From the NCBI RefSeq assembly GCF_023822005.2, contig NZ_CP098806.1:4896501-4960500 (forward strand): a stretch of DNA of 64,000 bases, read 5' to 3'. Below, in pieces: positions 16,501 through 24,729 of the stretch. The notes under the pieces were generated by a model, which saw only the letters and a list, made by a program, of their open reading frames with translations, did no database searches and was not told the origin of the DNA. The position numbers and the translations under genes are program-made. This DNA is from Dyadobacter fanqingshengii (lineage in GTDB: Bacteria; Bacteroidota; Bacteroidia; Cytophagales; Spirosomataceae). Numbering within the stretch: position 1 is the first letter of the stretch; every line of letters begins with the position of its first letter.

Positions 16501-19030
16501 GAACGACCTCGATTTTTGCGGAGCTTTTGTGCAGAACGCCTTTGCTATTCACACCAATAATTTCAACCGGAACCGGCGCATTGGTTCCAACATATGCGTC
16601 GGGAAGACGAATTCCGTAGAATGTTGGCTGGGTAAAAACATCAAATCGCTGCAAACGATTAACCGGACGGCCATTCTCATCAAAAACGGTCACAAATATT
16701 TTTCCTTCCAGCACACCAATGTCTTTTAAGCCAGCAGCAATCGGGAAACTTTCTGTTGCTTGTCCTTGATCGTTGGTAACGCCCTGGCGGCTTTGTTTTT
16801 CAAATGCAGTTTCACCTGGAATATCAAATACAAATTCCGGGAAAGCAGCTGCGGAAAACCCTTTCCTTTTGAATTGGGCATCCATCTCGTAAGTGCGGTT
16901 GCTGGCCGGCGGACCAAATAAATTGATTGCAGTTGCGGTTAATGATACATTGCTTCCGGAAAAATATTCCTTCGCAGCGCCGCTTAAATCCACTTTTATC
17001 CGGTCTGGCATGAATTCTTCGACACTAACGGCATGCGAGGCAAGCAGAATGTCGTTACCATTATAAACTTCCAGCACATATGTTCCGGTAAGACCGCCCG
17101 CGTCGATAGGCACTTCAATTTCAACTGCGCCTTGCTCATTCGTATTTTTGCGCCATGTGCGATATTCTCTTCCATTGGGTGTGACCATGCGCAGTTTGAG
17201 CGGAATTTCTTTTGCGCTATCCCATTTTTTTGTGCGGATAATGGTATTGAAATGCATGGTTTCGCCTGGGCGGTAAATATCCCTCTGACCATAAATAAAT
17301 GCCTGCAAGCCAGATACATTGTCCCGCAGGCCTTCCACTTCAAAGCGTGAAGTTTCTACTTGGGTGTCTTCTAAAATGAGATAGTTAAAGTCTTCCTTAA
17401 TGGTAGCCGTAAGCATTGCAATTTTAAATCCCGGAGCTTTTTCGCTGAGCTTTTCAATGTGTGCAATGCCTTCGCCATTGGTATTTGCTGTGTGTACAGT
17501 CTGATTATTAGAGCTGATCAGTGTAATTTCAATATCGCCTAGCGGTTCGTTGGTTTTGATTGAATTGGCGAAAATCCACATTTCATCTTTGCCCTGTTTC
17601 GCAATGAGCCCAATGTCCGAGATGGAAACGAGTTTGGTTGCGCCGAGATAGGCCTCTTCTTTTGAATTAACAGAAACCAGATATACGCCCTTTCGCTGAT
17701 TATCTTCGGGTAATGCCACATTCAAAGCGGCTATTCCTTTGCTTTTTGGCAGGTTTTCGGTTTCTACGGTTTTGTCAACAATGATGTCGCTTAACTCATT
17801 GTCCCGGTCGTCGCTATAATTAAAAGCGCCGGTTTCAACCCAATCATCGCCGGAATAGCCGTATTCGTTCCAGCGGTTGTTGCGGACGTAGCTCAGGATG
17901 TTATTGGCATATAATTTTGAAATTTTAACCTGAACTTTCGGAATGTTTACGATCTGAACGCCCAGGTTTTTTGAGCCTTTCGGCGTCATGTAAAGTGCCT
18001 TTTTATTGGCAAAAGCAATCGACGCAGGCATTTTTCCAAAAAAAAGGTCCTTAGAAGTTTCGTCCTCCAGGAATGCGCCCAAAACACCCTTTAATGTTTT
18101 GTTAATGAGTAAATTGTAGGTTTCTGTTTCATTGAATTCTCCACGGATGATGAAGCCATTTTCGGTTGGCTCGGTTTGAACTGTTATCTCTGGACTGAGT
18201 TTAAACCCGTCGGTGATGCTTTCTTTGTTCAGTTCCTGGGTTGTGACAATGCGTGCAAATCCCGCATTATTTTCAAAACCTGTTTTAATATCAACGATTT
18301 CCAGGTGAAGCGGTGATGGTAAACTGGCACTTTTGGTGATTGCTTCTTGGCTTATATAAGCGGTGTTTTGAACTTTCAGGCCCTTTTCAATGGCAATGTT
18401 TACGGGGATCGGGTTATTGTCGGCCTTTCCGAAATTGCTTATAGCGAGCGTGACCGAATGCTCGTTTGTTGTTTGTAATATCTTGTAATCCAGTGATTTA
18501 TTATCAAGCGTTACTTTCAGCTTTTCAGCAACATTCTGGTGGTTTACCGGGTAATTAAAAATTAATCTCAATCGTGCTTCCTGCTTGCCACTTTCCTGGG
18601 AGAGTGTCCACCAGCTTTCCGTTTCAACCAATTGAAGATAAGGCGTATGGAAGTCGAGCGGGTCTTTTGAAACGGATAATTTGCCGTCTTTATCAGCTTT
18701 TTCAATCAGCTGTTCGGTCAATTTGGCGGTGTATCTGGTAGCGGCCCCGAAGCCGGCCACGGGTGAGAAAACAAGCTCATTGGGTGCCGACCATTTGAAT
18801 TTACCGCGCACTGCGGGCTCAAATTGAACGTATTGCGTAGAGTCCCAATCATTCAGCTCGCTTTCCGGAACGATGTCCTTATTGAATGTAAAAACGAGGT
18901 TTTGCGACTGACTGATTTCGTCTGTAAAATTGGTTCCGGCAACGCGGATTTCATTAAGAGAAGAGCAGCTGTTGAATAATATTGGAATGAAAAGGAACAA
19001 AAAGAATGCAAAAGCAGAAGTCTTTTTCAT
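13571..19030 (-). CDS. alpha-2-macroglobulin family lipoprotein with thioester site
   Basis: A very large exported protein of 1819 residues. I start it at ATG 19030 (MKKTSAFAF...), which gives a clean lipoprotein signal with the lipobox around Cys22; an upstream start would add a poor leader. It has an MG/bait-like N-terminal half and a C-terminal thioester domain with the intact GCLEQ motif, Cys1345, from which the internal Cys-Gln thioester forms. The region beyond, with many alpha-helical repeats, fits the alpha/alpha barrel of bacterial A2M. Bacterial members trap proteases in the periplasm to protect the envelope. The partner often found beside it, penicillin-binding protein 1C, is not in this window. 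Confidence 0.92.
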   Translation of the reverse strand: MKKTSAFAFFLFLFIPILFNSCSSLNEIRVAGTNFTDEISQSQNLVFTFNKDIVPESELNDWDSTQYVQFEPAVRGKFKWSAPNELVFSPVAGFGAATRYTAKLTEQLIEKADKDGKLSVSKDPLDFHTPYLQLVETESWWTLSQESGKQEARLRLIFNYPVNHQNVAEKLKVTLDNKSLDYKILQTTNEHSVTLAISNFGKADNNPIPVNIAIEKGLKVQNTAYISQEAITKSASLPSPLHLEIVDIKTGFENNAGFARIVTTQELNKESITDGFKLSPEITVQTEPTENGFIIRGEFNETETYNLLINKTLKGVLGAFLEDETSKDLFFGKMPASIAFANKKALYMTPKGSKNLGVQIVNIPKVQVKISKLYANNILSYVRNNRWNEYGYSGDDWVETGAFNYSDDRDNELSDIIVDKTVETENLPKSKGIAALNVALPEDNQRKGVYLVSVNSKEEAYLGATKLVSISDIGLIAKQGKDEMWIFANSIKTNEPLGDIEITLISSNNQTVHTANTNGEGIAHIEKLSEKAPGFKIAMLTATIKEDFNYLILEDTQVETSRFEVEGLRDNVSGLQAFIYGQRDIYRPGETMHFNTIIRTKKWDSAKEIPLKLRMVTPNGREYRTWRKNTNEQGAVEIEVPIDAGGLTGTYVLEVYNGNDILLASHAVSVEEFMPDRIKVDLSGAAKEYFSGSNVSLTATAINLFGPPASNRTYEMDAQFKRKGFSAAAFPEFVFDIPGETAFEKQSRQGVTNDQGQATESFPIAAGLKDIGVLEGKIFVTVFDENGRPVNRLQRFDVFTQPTFYGIRLPDAYVGTNAPVPVEIIGVNSKGVLHKSSAKIEVVRLEYQTVVEKRYDVLQYTSRKSEKTVYSATLDLKTGKGSIQYVPTVSGEYEVRVRRPGAEHYTLARFYAYGYGYTQYSSFEVSNEGRVLMETDKPNYNVGESAKVLFKTPFDGKLLVTVERNNVLEQHILKTEKKAAELILKLTEEHLPNVFITATLIRPFDTTDMPLTVAHGFTPILVEDPDRKLPVTITAIEKSRSKTKQQIKIKTSPNAQVTLSVVDEGILQIKNSKTPDIHGHFYQKCALEVTTHDLYAQLFPELTISGSSSFGGDGYDLERRINPLSNGRTELVSFWSGLLTANGSGEVTFDVNLPQFSGDLRIMAVAYKDNAFGSATKNMKVADPVVISAGLPRFLSPGDELTLPINISNIENKAANATVSVQLNGPLASGAAPLTQKMTILPGKEARAVFAVKALQAIGLANITVKVSAFGETFTNQTNITVRPASPLLKSSNSGQIAAGKEGLINLSSTFIPSTSRSQLVLSRSPLVQGGGKALATLLGYPYGCLEQTVSKAFPQIYFADLTKAMAAPVYTVKSGASDFNPMTNVQQAIRKVESLQLFNGGMSMWPGSTQEDWWATAYAAHFLEEARRAGFEINAKTLSRALDYLKTQTGNTANKEVITASTANGLNYGNEHSSGSQTRKTVARREAIYSLYVLALNSQPNRASMNYYKQNPHLLTLDSKYLLAAAFQLAGDTRSFNVLLPKKYVPESGTQGFDNSYSSPLRNMSLVLNTLVESDPDNVQIPVLARQLSKTVQSAAYLNTQEAAFSVLALGKLAKKTASSTVTATVSANGKNLATFNGKELKISKGIDNQKVVLQTQGSGDLYWFSQSEGMSATGAYAEEDQGLSIRRQFLTRDGAPVKSFHQNDLVVVKLTLTSTNGLPIENVVVTDMLPSGFEIENPRITEPRDMAWIKNASSPEYLDIRDDRIHFFTTANNVAKTFYYQVRIVSKGTFTVGPAAADAMYQGEYRSYSGAGKITVE

Positions 19031-19075
19031 AATCACGAAGGGAGTAAACGTAAGTGAGAACACACGTAAGAAACG

Positions 19076-19103
19076 AAAAAAGGACGGCCGTTCTGAGCCA
19101 TCC
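19076..19103 (-). terminator. intrinsic terminator of ispH
   Basis: GGACGGC (19082-19088) and GCCATCC (19097-19103) form a 7-bp stem with one G-U pair in the minus-strand RNA, followed by six Ts (A-run 19076-19081). It separates ispH from the macroglobulin gene on the same strand. Confidence 0.6.
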
Positions 19104-19181
19104 TACGAATATAATTTTAGTAAAATCCGCAAGCCCACTTAATTGAGCAAACGGTAGGTTAAATGTTTTTTCGGTTCACAT

Positions 19182-20405
19182 TCAGAACTGTTCCATGACC
19201 TCATTAATGTCTTTTGCGCCCTCGTAAAAAGAGAGCAAGCGAGTCAAAATGCCTTCTACAACCGCGTCGGGGCAGGAGGCTCCGCATGTGAGCATAACGC
19301 GTGCCGGTGTATGTTGCGGAAGATAATGTTCAGTGACTTGCTCTTCCTTAGTATGCATGTTAAAGTGCCGGATGAGCTGTTTGTCCAGGATTTTGTTTAC
19401 TGATTCAATGAAATAAGTCGGGAATTTTTGTTCGCAAAGTTCGACCAAATGGGAGGTGTTCGAACTGTTGTAACCTCCTGCAACGATCACCAGATCAGCC
19501 TCGTGCGTGAGCAACGCGTAAGTTGCGTCCTGGTTGTCATTGGTTGCATAACATAATGTGTCGCGCGTGTTGGCAAAGCGATCTTCAACTTGTTCTGGGC
19601 GAAGGCTGTAATGTTTAATCATTACATTTTTCAAAAAATCTGCAATGCCTTGTGTATCAGAAGCCAGCATTGTTGTCTGGTTCACCACGCCTATGCGCTG
19701 CAGATCTTTTTCTGGATTAAAGCCATTGGAATACTGACCTTTAAAATCCTGAAAAAACTGCTCCGTAGGCAATGTGCCTTTCATATATTCCGCGAGACGT
19801 TCGGCTTGCGTCATGTTTTCAACCACAACTGTTGGCGCGTTTTCCTTGCTGTGCGAGAATGTGGCGCGTGTTTCTTCGTGATTGGGTTTGCCGTGGACAA
19901 TGATCGTATAATTTTTCTCCCCGATCTGCGCCGCACGGTTCCAGACTTTTTCTACAAAAGGACAGGTTGTATCATAAACATAAGCATTAATGCCCAGTTC
20001 AGTCAGTTTTCGCTGGTTTTCAACGGTTGTGCCAAAAGCAGGAACGATCACAATGTCCTCAGGCGTGAGGGCTTCCCAGGGAATGAGCGAATTTCCCTTG
20101 GTATCCATAATAAAACGAACGCCCCGGTCTACCAGATCGCGGTTTACATCCGGGTTATGGATCATTTCACTAAGCAGGAAAATTCTTTTATCAGGGTTTT
20201 CGGCAATGGCTTTGTAGGCAATGTCAATGGCATTTTCGACACCGTAACAAAATCCAAAATGGCGTGCGATCAGGAATTGAACGGGTCCAAAATCCAGCAA
20301 TGTAGGCGCATAGTCACGTTTCAGCTTATCATTTTTACGACGGAATTCTTTAATCGGCGTAATTATCCTGCTCCGGTAAAAATCAGGAATGTTGAACGTT
20401 TTCAT
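19182..20405 (-). CDS. ispH: 4-hydroxy-3-methylbut-2-enyl diphosphate reductase
   Basis: A 407-residue iron-sulfur enzyme performing the last step of the MEP isoprenoid pathway, producing IPP and DMAPP. The three cluster cysteines are visible in FGFCYGVENA (Cys53), YDTTCPFVEKVW and LTCGASCPDAVVEG. HNPDVNRDL and HGKPNHEE carry conserved substrate-binding residues. It is about 90 residues longer than the E. coli enzyme and belongs to the long form common in Bacteroidota, cyanobacteria and plants. The product feeds the polyprenyl diphosphate synthase at 38458. The start at ATG 20405 is divergent from the sigma factor gene. Confidence 0.95.
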   Translation of the reverse strand: MKTFNIPDFYRSRIITPIKEFRRKNDKLKRDYAPTLLDFGPVQFLIARHFGFCYGVENAIDIAYKAIAENPDKRIFLLSEMIHNPDVNRDLVDRGVRFIMDTKGNSLIPWEALTPEDIVIVPAFGTTVENQRKLTELGINAYVYDTTCPFVEKVWNRAAQIGEKNYTIIVHGKPNHEETRATFSHSKENAPTVVVENMTQAERLAEYMKGTLPTEQFFQDFKGQYSNGFNPEKDLQRIGVVNQTTMLASDTQGIADFLKNVMIKHYSLRPEQVEDRFANTRDTLCYATNDNQDATYALLTHEADLVIVAGGYNSSNTSHLVELCEQKFPTYFIESVNKILDKQLIRHFNMHTKEEQVTEHYLPQHTPARVMLTCGASCPDAVVEGILTRLLSFYEGAKDINEVMEQF

Positions 20406-20542
20406 TGACTAAATTGGTAGATTGCAGTTAACAAATTAGGGTATATTATGACCAAAAATCAAAAATATACGCGCTTTTTTAAGAACAACGGTTGACCCAA
20501 CATTGTTCGGACGACGTTTCCCGGAAAATTTTTTTGCGGTTG

Positions 20543-21172
20543 ATGCAACATGTAGTCTCATCTACTGTCCTTTATACAGAACGTTCAAAATATATATTAG
20601 CCTGCTGCTTGAAAACACAATTTTACCCTGACCGGCACGTCGAACTGGTGGAGCGTTGTAAACTCGGTGAGCGCAAAGCGCAATATGAGCTTTACAAGTC
20701 GTACTCGAAAGCCATGTTCAACATCTGCATGCGGATATTGAACCATTTGGGGGAAGCAGAGGACGCTTTGCAGGAAGCATTTGTGGATGCTTTTACCAAC
20801 CTGCACCAATTCAGGCAGCAGTCGACGTTTGGTGCGTGGTTAAAGCAAATCGTCGTAAACAAGGCGATTAACCACATGCGGAGCCGGAAAGTGAAGTGGG
20901 TGGAGATTGAGGAATGGCAGGAAACGATGGAAGACAGCGACCGGAATGATAATTATTTCGGGATGGATGAGCATGAGACCAATCTGGAAGTGGAGCGGGT
21001 GCGCAACACGGTTCAGAAACTGCCGGATGGTTACAGAGTGGTTCTGAGCCTTTATTTATTTGAAGGATACGATCACGAGGAAATAGGAGAGGTGTTGGGG
21101 ATCAGCGAAACCACGTCCAGGACCCAATATATGAGGGCTAAAAGAAAGCTTACGGAGATGCTTTCGAAATAG
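20543..21172 (+). CDS. ECF-type RNA polymerase sigma factor
   Basis: A sigma-70 family protein with region 2 (QYELYKSYSKAMFNICMR and EDALQEAFVDAFTNLHQF) and region 4 (LPDGYRVVLSLYLFEGY, then the helix-turn-helix GYDHEEIGEVLGISETTS). There is no region 1 or 3, as in the ECF group. I prefer ATG 20543 (about 209 residues); an upstream TTG at 20492 would add 17 residues and an internal TTG could shorten it, so the start is uncertain. It is the first gene of a likely three-gene unit with a single-pass membrane protein and a DUF4097-like protein, which suggests it is held by a membrane regulator and released by an envelope signal. Confidence 0.88.
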   Translation: MQHVVSSTVLYTERSKYILACCLKTQFYPDRHVELVERCKLGERKAQYELYKSYSKAMFNICMRILNHLGEAEDALQEAFVDAFTNLHQFRQQSTFGAWLKQIVVNKAINHMRSRKVKWVEIEEWQETMEDSDRNDNYFGMDEHETNLEVERVRNTVQKLPDGYRVVLSLYLFEGYDHEEIGEVLGISETTSRTQYMRAKRKLTEMLSK

Positions 21173-21265
21173 TTATAGCAAGTTGGTTAAACTTAGTTGG
21201 TTCATTTTCATCTAAATGATTAAGGATTTGAGAACATTATTTACACATGACAAGTTAATGATTTT

Positions 21266-21874
21266 ATGAAAAATTCTTCTGATAAAAAAGATCGATTGGA
21301 GCGGTTTGTGCGAGATAACAGGGATGGATTTGATACTTTCTTACCGCAGGATTCTTTATGGAACCAGATCGAAAGCAAATTACATAGCGAGATTCCGATA
21401 GTGCCGGAGAAATCCAAAAAAAAAATTAGGCGATTAAGCAGCCCTTATTTTGACTGGCGCATAGCGGCCGGTGTGTTTCTGGCCCTGGGAATTGGGTTTT
21501 TAGTTTACCTCAATAATGAATACGGCATAACCCGCGATCCGCGTGTGGCTCTCAAAGTCCCCACCTATGCCCGTGAATTCAATACGTACATTGTTGCAAT
21601 AGACCAGAAAAGAGAAGAAATCATTAAGCTCGCCAGGAATAATCCGGAGTTGTACAAGGATTTTTCTGCTGATCTGGAGAGTCTGGAGGTGAGTTACCAA
21701 AATCTGCGTTCCAACTTATCAAATGCTCCTAACCAGGAAGCATTGCTGGAAGCGATGGTCCAGAACTTACAATGGCAGGTTGACCTGCTCAACCAACAAT
21801 TAGAAATTTTGCAACGCATTAACAAAGTAAAAAATGAAGACGATAAACAAGTCGACAGCGCACCTGTTATTTAG
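21266..21874 (+). CDS. single-pass membrane protein, possible anti-sigma factor
   Basis: A 202-residue protein with a charged cytoplasmic N-terminus of about 65 residues, one transmembrane helix (about residues 66-82) and a helical C-terminal part with coiled-coil character (QEALLEAMVQNLQWQVDLL and following). I recognise no named domain. Topology, and position 93 bp after an ECF sigma gene, are those of an anti-sigma factor whose N-terminus would bind the sigma factor and whose outer part would sense the envelope. It overlaps the next gene by 41 bp, suggesting coupled translation. Role inferred from context. Confidence 0.7.
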   Translation: MKNSSDKKDRLERFVRDNRDGFDTFLPQDSLWNQIESKLHSEIPIVPEKSKKKIRRLSSPYFDWRIAAGVFLALGIGFLVYLNNEYGITRDPRVALKVPTYAREFNTYIVAIDQKREEIIKLARNNPELYKDFSADLESLEVSYQNLRSNLSNAPNQEALLEAMVQNLQWQVDLLNQQLEILQRINKVKNEDDKQVDSAPVI

Positions 21875-22892
21875 CATGATGATCATGCTGCCGCAGATGC
21901 TGCTGGCAGTAAACCCCGACCCGGAGCAAAACGGGCTGGTGGAAAAGCGAAGGAATATCGTGAAGGTTTTTGATGTGAAAAACGAAGACCAGCTTTTGGT
22001 CGATAATCAGTTTGGGCAAGTCAAAATTAATCTCTGGGACAAGGATGAGATAAAGGTTGAGATTATCGTGACTGCCAATGCGCCTACGGACGGCCGCGCA
22101 TCCGAATATTTGGGTGCTGTGAAAATCGAAGAGAAGCGATATAAAAATCAAATTGGCCTGACCACGCACATTGACAGAAGCCAATTTGGTAACAATGGCT
22201 GGAACAACAAAAAAGGCGAAAAGAACTTCATTCAGATCGATTACACGGTTTATATGCCAAAAGAAAACGCGCTGATCGTGCGTAACAAATTCGGCGACAC
22301 GGACATTCCTTCATTTCACGCGCCGCTGACTGTCGACTCACGTTACGGAAACTTCGTTGCAAACCTTTTGGATAATGCCGAAAATATCATCGACGTGCGT
22401 TATGGAAGTGCAAAAATTGGTAAAATGGATGGCGGGAAACTGGAATGCCAGTATTCAAATCTGAAATTGGATATGGCTAAAAAGGTTTTTATAACGAATA
22501 AATTTGGTGAGCTGAACATTGGTGATGTCACTAACCTCGATGCGGACATTGACTATTCTGGCGCGAAAATCGGAACCATGCGCGGATCGGGGAAAATAAA
22601 GCTGAATTACTCGGGCAATTTTAAGATTGATCAATTGACCAATTCTGCGGAAAACATTGATATTCAGGCATCTTACTCTTCAATTATCTTGCCGGCGGAT
22701 GCTAACCAGTTCAATGTGACAGTCACTTACGGAAATTTCAGTTATCCCTCTTCAAATGTCAATTTTTCTATGCAGCCTGCGAAGGATGATAAAGCTTATA
22801 AACAAAAGCAATATCAGGGAAAAGTGGGCACGGGATCAGGAACCAGGATAACCGTCGTTTCTAGATTTGGAGATGTCAAATTGAAGGATTAA
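21834..22892 (+). CDS. exported DUF4097-like beta-repeat protein
   Basis: A 352-residue protein with a signal sequence (about residues 1-25, ending near LLAVNP) and then a series of short beta repeats. The repeated unit is N/S-K/R/Y-F/Y-G followed by alternating hydrophobic residues: DNQFGQVKINLW, RNKFGDTDIPSF, DSRYGNFVANLL, DVRYGSAKIGKM, TNKFGELNIGDV, DYSGAKIGTM, TYGNFSY, SRFGDVKLKD. This pattern fits DUF4097/putative adhesin right-handed beta folds. The start at 21834 lies inside the preceding gene but is supported by the signal peptide. Its partner genes encode a sigma factor and a likely anti-sigma factor. Confidence 0.8.
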   Translation: MKTINKSTAHLLFSMMIMLPQMLLAVNPDPEQNGLVEKRRNIVKVFDVKNEDQLLVDNQFGQVKINLWDKDEIKVEIIVTANAPTDGRASEYLGAVKIEEKRYKNQIGLTTHIDRSQFGNNGWNNKKGEKNFIQIDYTVYMPKENALIVRNKFGDTDIPSFHAPLTVDSRYGNFVANLLDNAENIIDVRYGSAKIGKMDGGKLECQYSNLKLDMAKKVFITNKFGELNIGDVTNLDADIDYSGAKIGTMRGSGKIKLNYSGNFKIDQLTNSAENIDIQASYSSIILPADANQFNVTVTYGNFSYPSSNVNFSMQPAKDDKAYKQKQYQGKVGTGSGTRITVVSRFGDVKLKD

Positions 22893-22907
22893 CAGCCTCT
22901 TGACTAG

Positions 22908-24461
22908 CTATTTATCTTCAATAATTACATTGTATCTGAAATCCAGCGGATCGAAAATATCAAATAGCTTTTCGATAAATTCCGGATCATTAATATAGAA
23001 ATTCAACAGATTATCATAGCGTTCCTGGGCGATTCCGTTCGGGAACAGCTTGTTTTTAAGGCTTATCAATTGCACAATCTCAGACTCATGATTACGCTCT
23101 TCGGCTTTAATAATGCGTTTTTCCAGATGTTTTAGGGAATTCAGCAAGCGCGTTTGCTCTGCTTTTACGGCACCATACATGGTTTGATCCACGGCAGTGG
23201 CTTTGTCTAAAATCGCCTCAAAAATATTATTGAAAGCTTCTTTCTGCTCTTCCAGACTTAATATATGCTCCGTATTTCGCTCAACGAAAGTTTTCTTTAA
23301 TGCTATTTCATCCAGAAAAAGATCTTTGTAATCGATCTTCAATTTCTGCACCTTTTTACCCTGTAAATTATTGAGATACAATGCAAAATTACGTGGCATC
23401 ACCATGGGGAAAGGAACATTGAAATGCTCGAAAACGCCTTTCAGCTGCATCCAGTAAGGCACTTCTGACGGTCCACCTATATACGCAAGATTGGGCAAAA
23501 TCACTTCTTCGTATAAGGGTCTCAGAACGACATTCGGGCTGAAAAATTCAGGGCTTTTTGAGGCCAGATCAAGGATTTCAGATTCCGTAAATGTAATGTC
23601 TGTATTTAAGACCTGGAAGCCATCACCGTCGCGGATAATGCGCTCGCGAAGTCCGTCGGCCAGGTAAAAAAGGTTGATTTCTCTTGCGTGAAGCGGCGTG
23701 TGATAACCCAGTGCGTTGAGTTTGCCGGTGGTTTCAGTGACCAGTTTTTCCGAAATGGATTGGGTCAGCTCTTCTTGAATAACCGGGAGGAAATGGCGTT
23801 TTAAATCTGCATTATCTGCATCAAGCGTAATCAAGCCCTGTTTTCCGAATAACTCGTGCATATAACATCGCACGGCATCTGCTAATGTTGAATTTTCCAG
23901 GTAAGCCTTTGCAAACAGGAATGGTTTGTCAGGCATTTGCTTGATAATGCTCTCCAGTTCCTTCGGGTTCAATCTCCCTACAGCGCCTTTGTGTTCGCCC
24001 GTCCATTTATGGGTTTGTCCAAACAGATGAAAAGTGGCAATCTCCTCAAAGTCATGATCTTCCGAAGCCATCCAGTAAATCGGCACAAAATTATATTCAG
24101 GATAAGCCTCTTTCAGCGCTCTTGCGAGCTTCACCGTGGTTACAATTTTATAAATAATGTAAAGTGGCCCTGTGAAAATGTTCAGCTGGTGACCCGTTGT
24201 AACCGTGAATGTATTTTCCTTTAAAAGAATTGAGAAATCGGGAAGATAAGGAAGTCCGGTGTATTGTTTTTCTAAAACACTAACGAGCGTTTTACGCTTT
24301 TCAATATCAAAATTCTGCTTGTTAATGATCGCCTCCCTTGCGTTTTCCAATGTAGGATAAATACTGTAAAACGGCTCCAATGCAGGTTTTTGATCGAGAT
24401 AATCAAGGAGTAATGCAGGAAATTGGCCCGTTGTACGAAGATCCAGGGAATGCAGGGTCAT
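22908..24461 (-). CDS. bshC: bacillithiol biosynthesis cysteine-adding enzyme
   Basis: A 517-residue protein matching BshC, which joins cysteine to glucosaminyl-malate in the last step of bacillithiol synthesis. The N-terminal half contains TTGHQLNIFTGPLYIIYK and PIYWMASEDHDFEE, hallmark segments of the family, with the nucleotidyltransferase-like core in between. The C-terminal part (QTRLLNSLKHLEKRI and following) forms the long coiled coil used for dimerisation. I start at ATG 24461 (MTLHSLDL); an upstream TTG at 24497 would add 12 residues. bshA and bshB are not in the window. Convergent with the DUF4097-like gene, 15 bp apart. Confidence 0.93.
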   Translation of the reverse strand: MTLHSLDLRTTGQFPALLLDYLDQKPALEPFYSIYPTLENAREAIINKQNFDIEKRKTLVSVLEKQYTGLPYLPDFSILLKENTFTVTTGHQLNIFTGPLYIIYKIVTTVKLARALKEAYPEYNFVPIYWMASEDHDFEEIATFHLFGQTHKWTGEHKGAVGRLNPKELESIIKQMPDKPFLFAKAYLENSTLADAVRCYMHELFGKQGLITLDADNADLKRHFLPVIQEELTQSISEKLVTETTGKLNALGYHTPLHAREINLFYLADGLRERIIRDGDGFQVLNTDITFTESEILDLASKSPEFFSPNVVLRPLYEEVILPNLAYIGGPSEVPYWMQLKGVFEHFNVPFPMVMPRNFALYLNNLQGKKVQKLKIDYKDLFLDEIALKKTFVERNTEHILSLEEQKEAFNNIFEAILDKATAVDQTMYGAVKAEQTRLLNSLKHLEKRIIKAEERNHESEIVQLISLKNKLFPNGIAQERYDNLLNFYINDPEFIEKLFDIFDPLDFRYNVIIEDK

Positions 24462-24615
24462 GAAAGGTGGTTTTTCAGTAACTAGTAGAGAATCCAACGT
24501 AAATAATTTAGCGATATTTTATTCAAACAAACTGATATCCTAACGTGAAAACAGAGGATTTTGGTTTCCCAAAATTGCGCATTTTGGGGTAGAATAAAAA
24601 ACCTTTCATCACAAC

Positions 24616-24647
24616 AAAAAAGCCGGACCTGATACAGATACGGCTTT
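24616..24647 (-). terminator. intrinsic terminator downstream of acyl-CoA dehydrogenase
   Basis: AAAGCCG (24619-24625) and CGGCTTT (24641-24647) form a 7-bp stem with a 15-nt loop. The minus-strand RNA ends in six Us (A-run 24616-24621). It lies 82 bp after the acyl-CoA dehydrogenase stop. Confidence 0.7.
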
Positions 24648-24729
24648 CATTAATTCATTTGGTTTTCAGTTGCGCAGGCTTCAAGAACGGGACTTTTTGT
24701 CTGAACTATCCGCCTGAGATATCTTTTAT

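Noticed and set aside
19590..20408. 272-codon open frame on the plus strand
   Set aside because: Entirely antisense to ispH, which has all its cluster cysteines; no recognisable domain and a Cys/Phe/His-rich composition typical of shadow frames.
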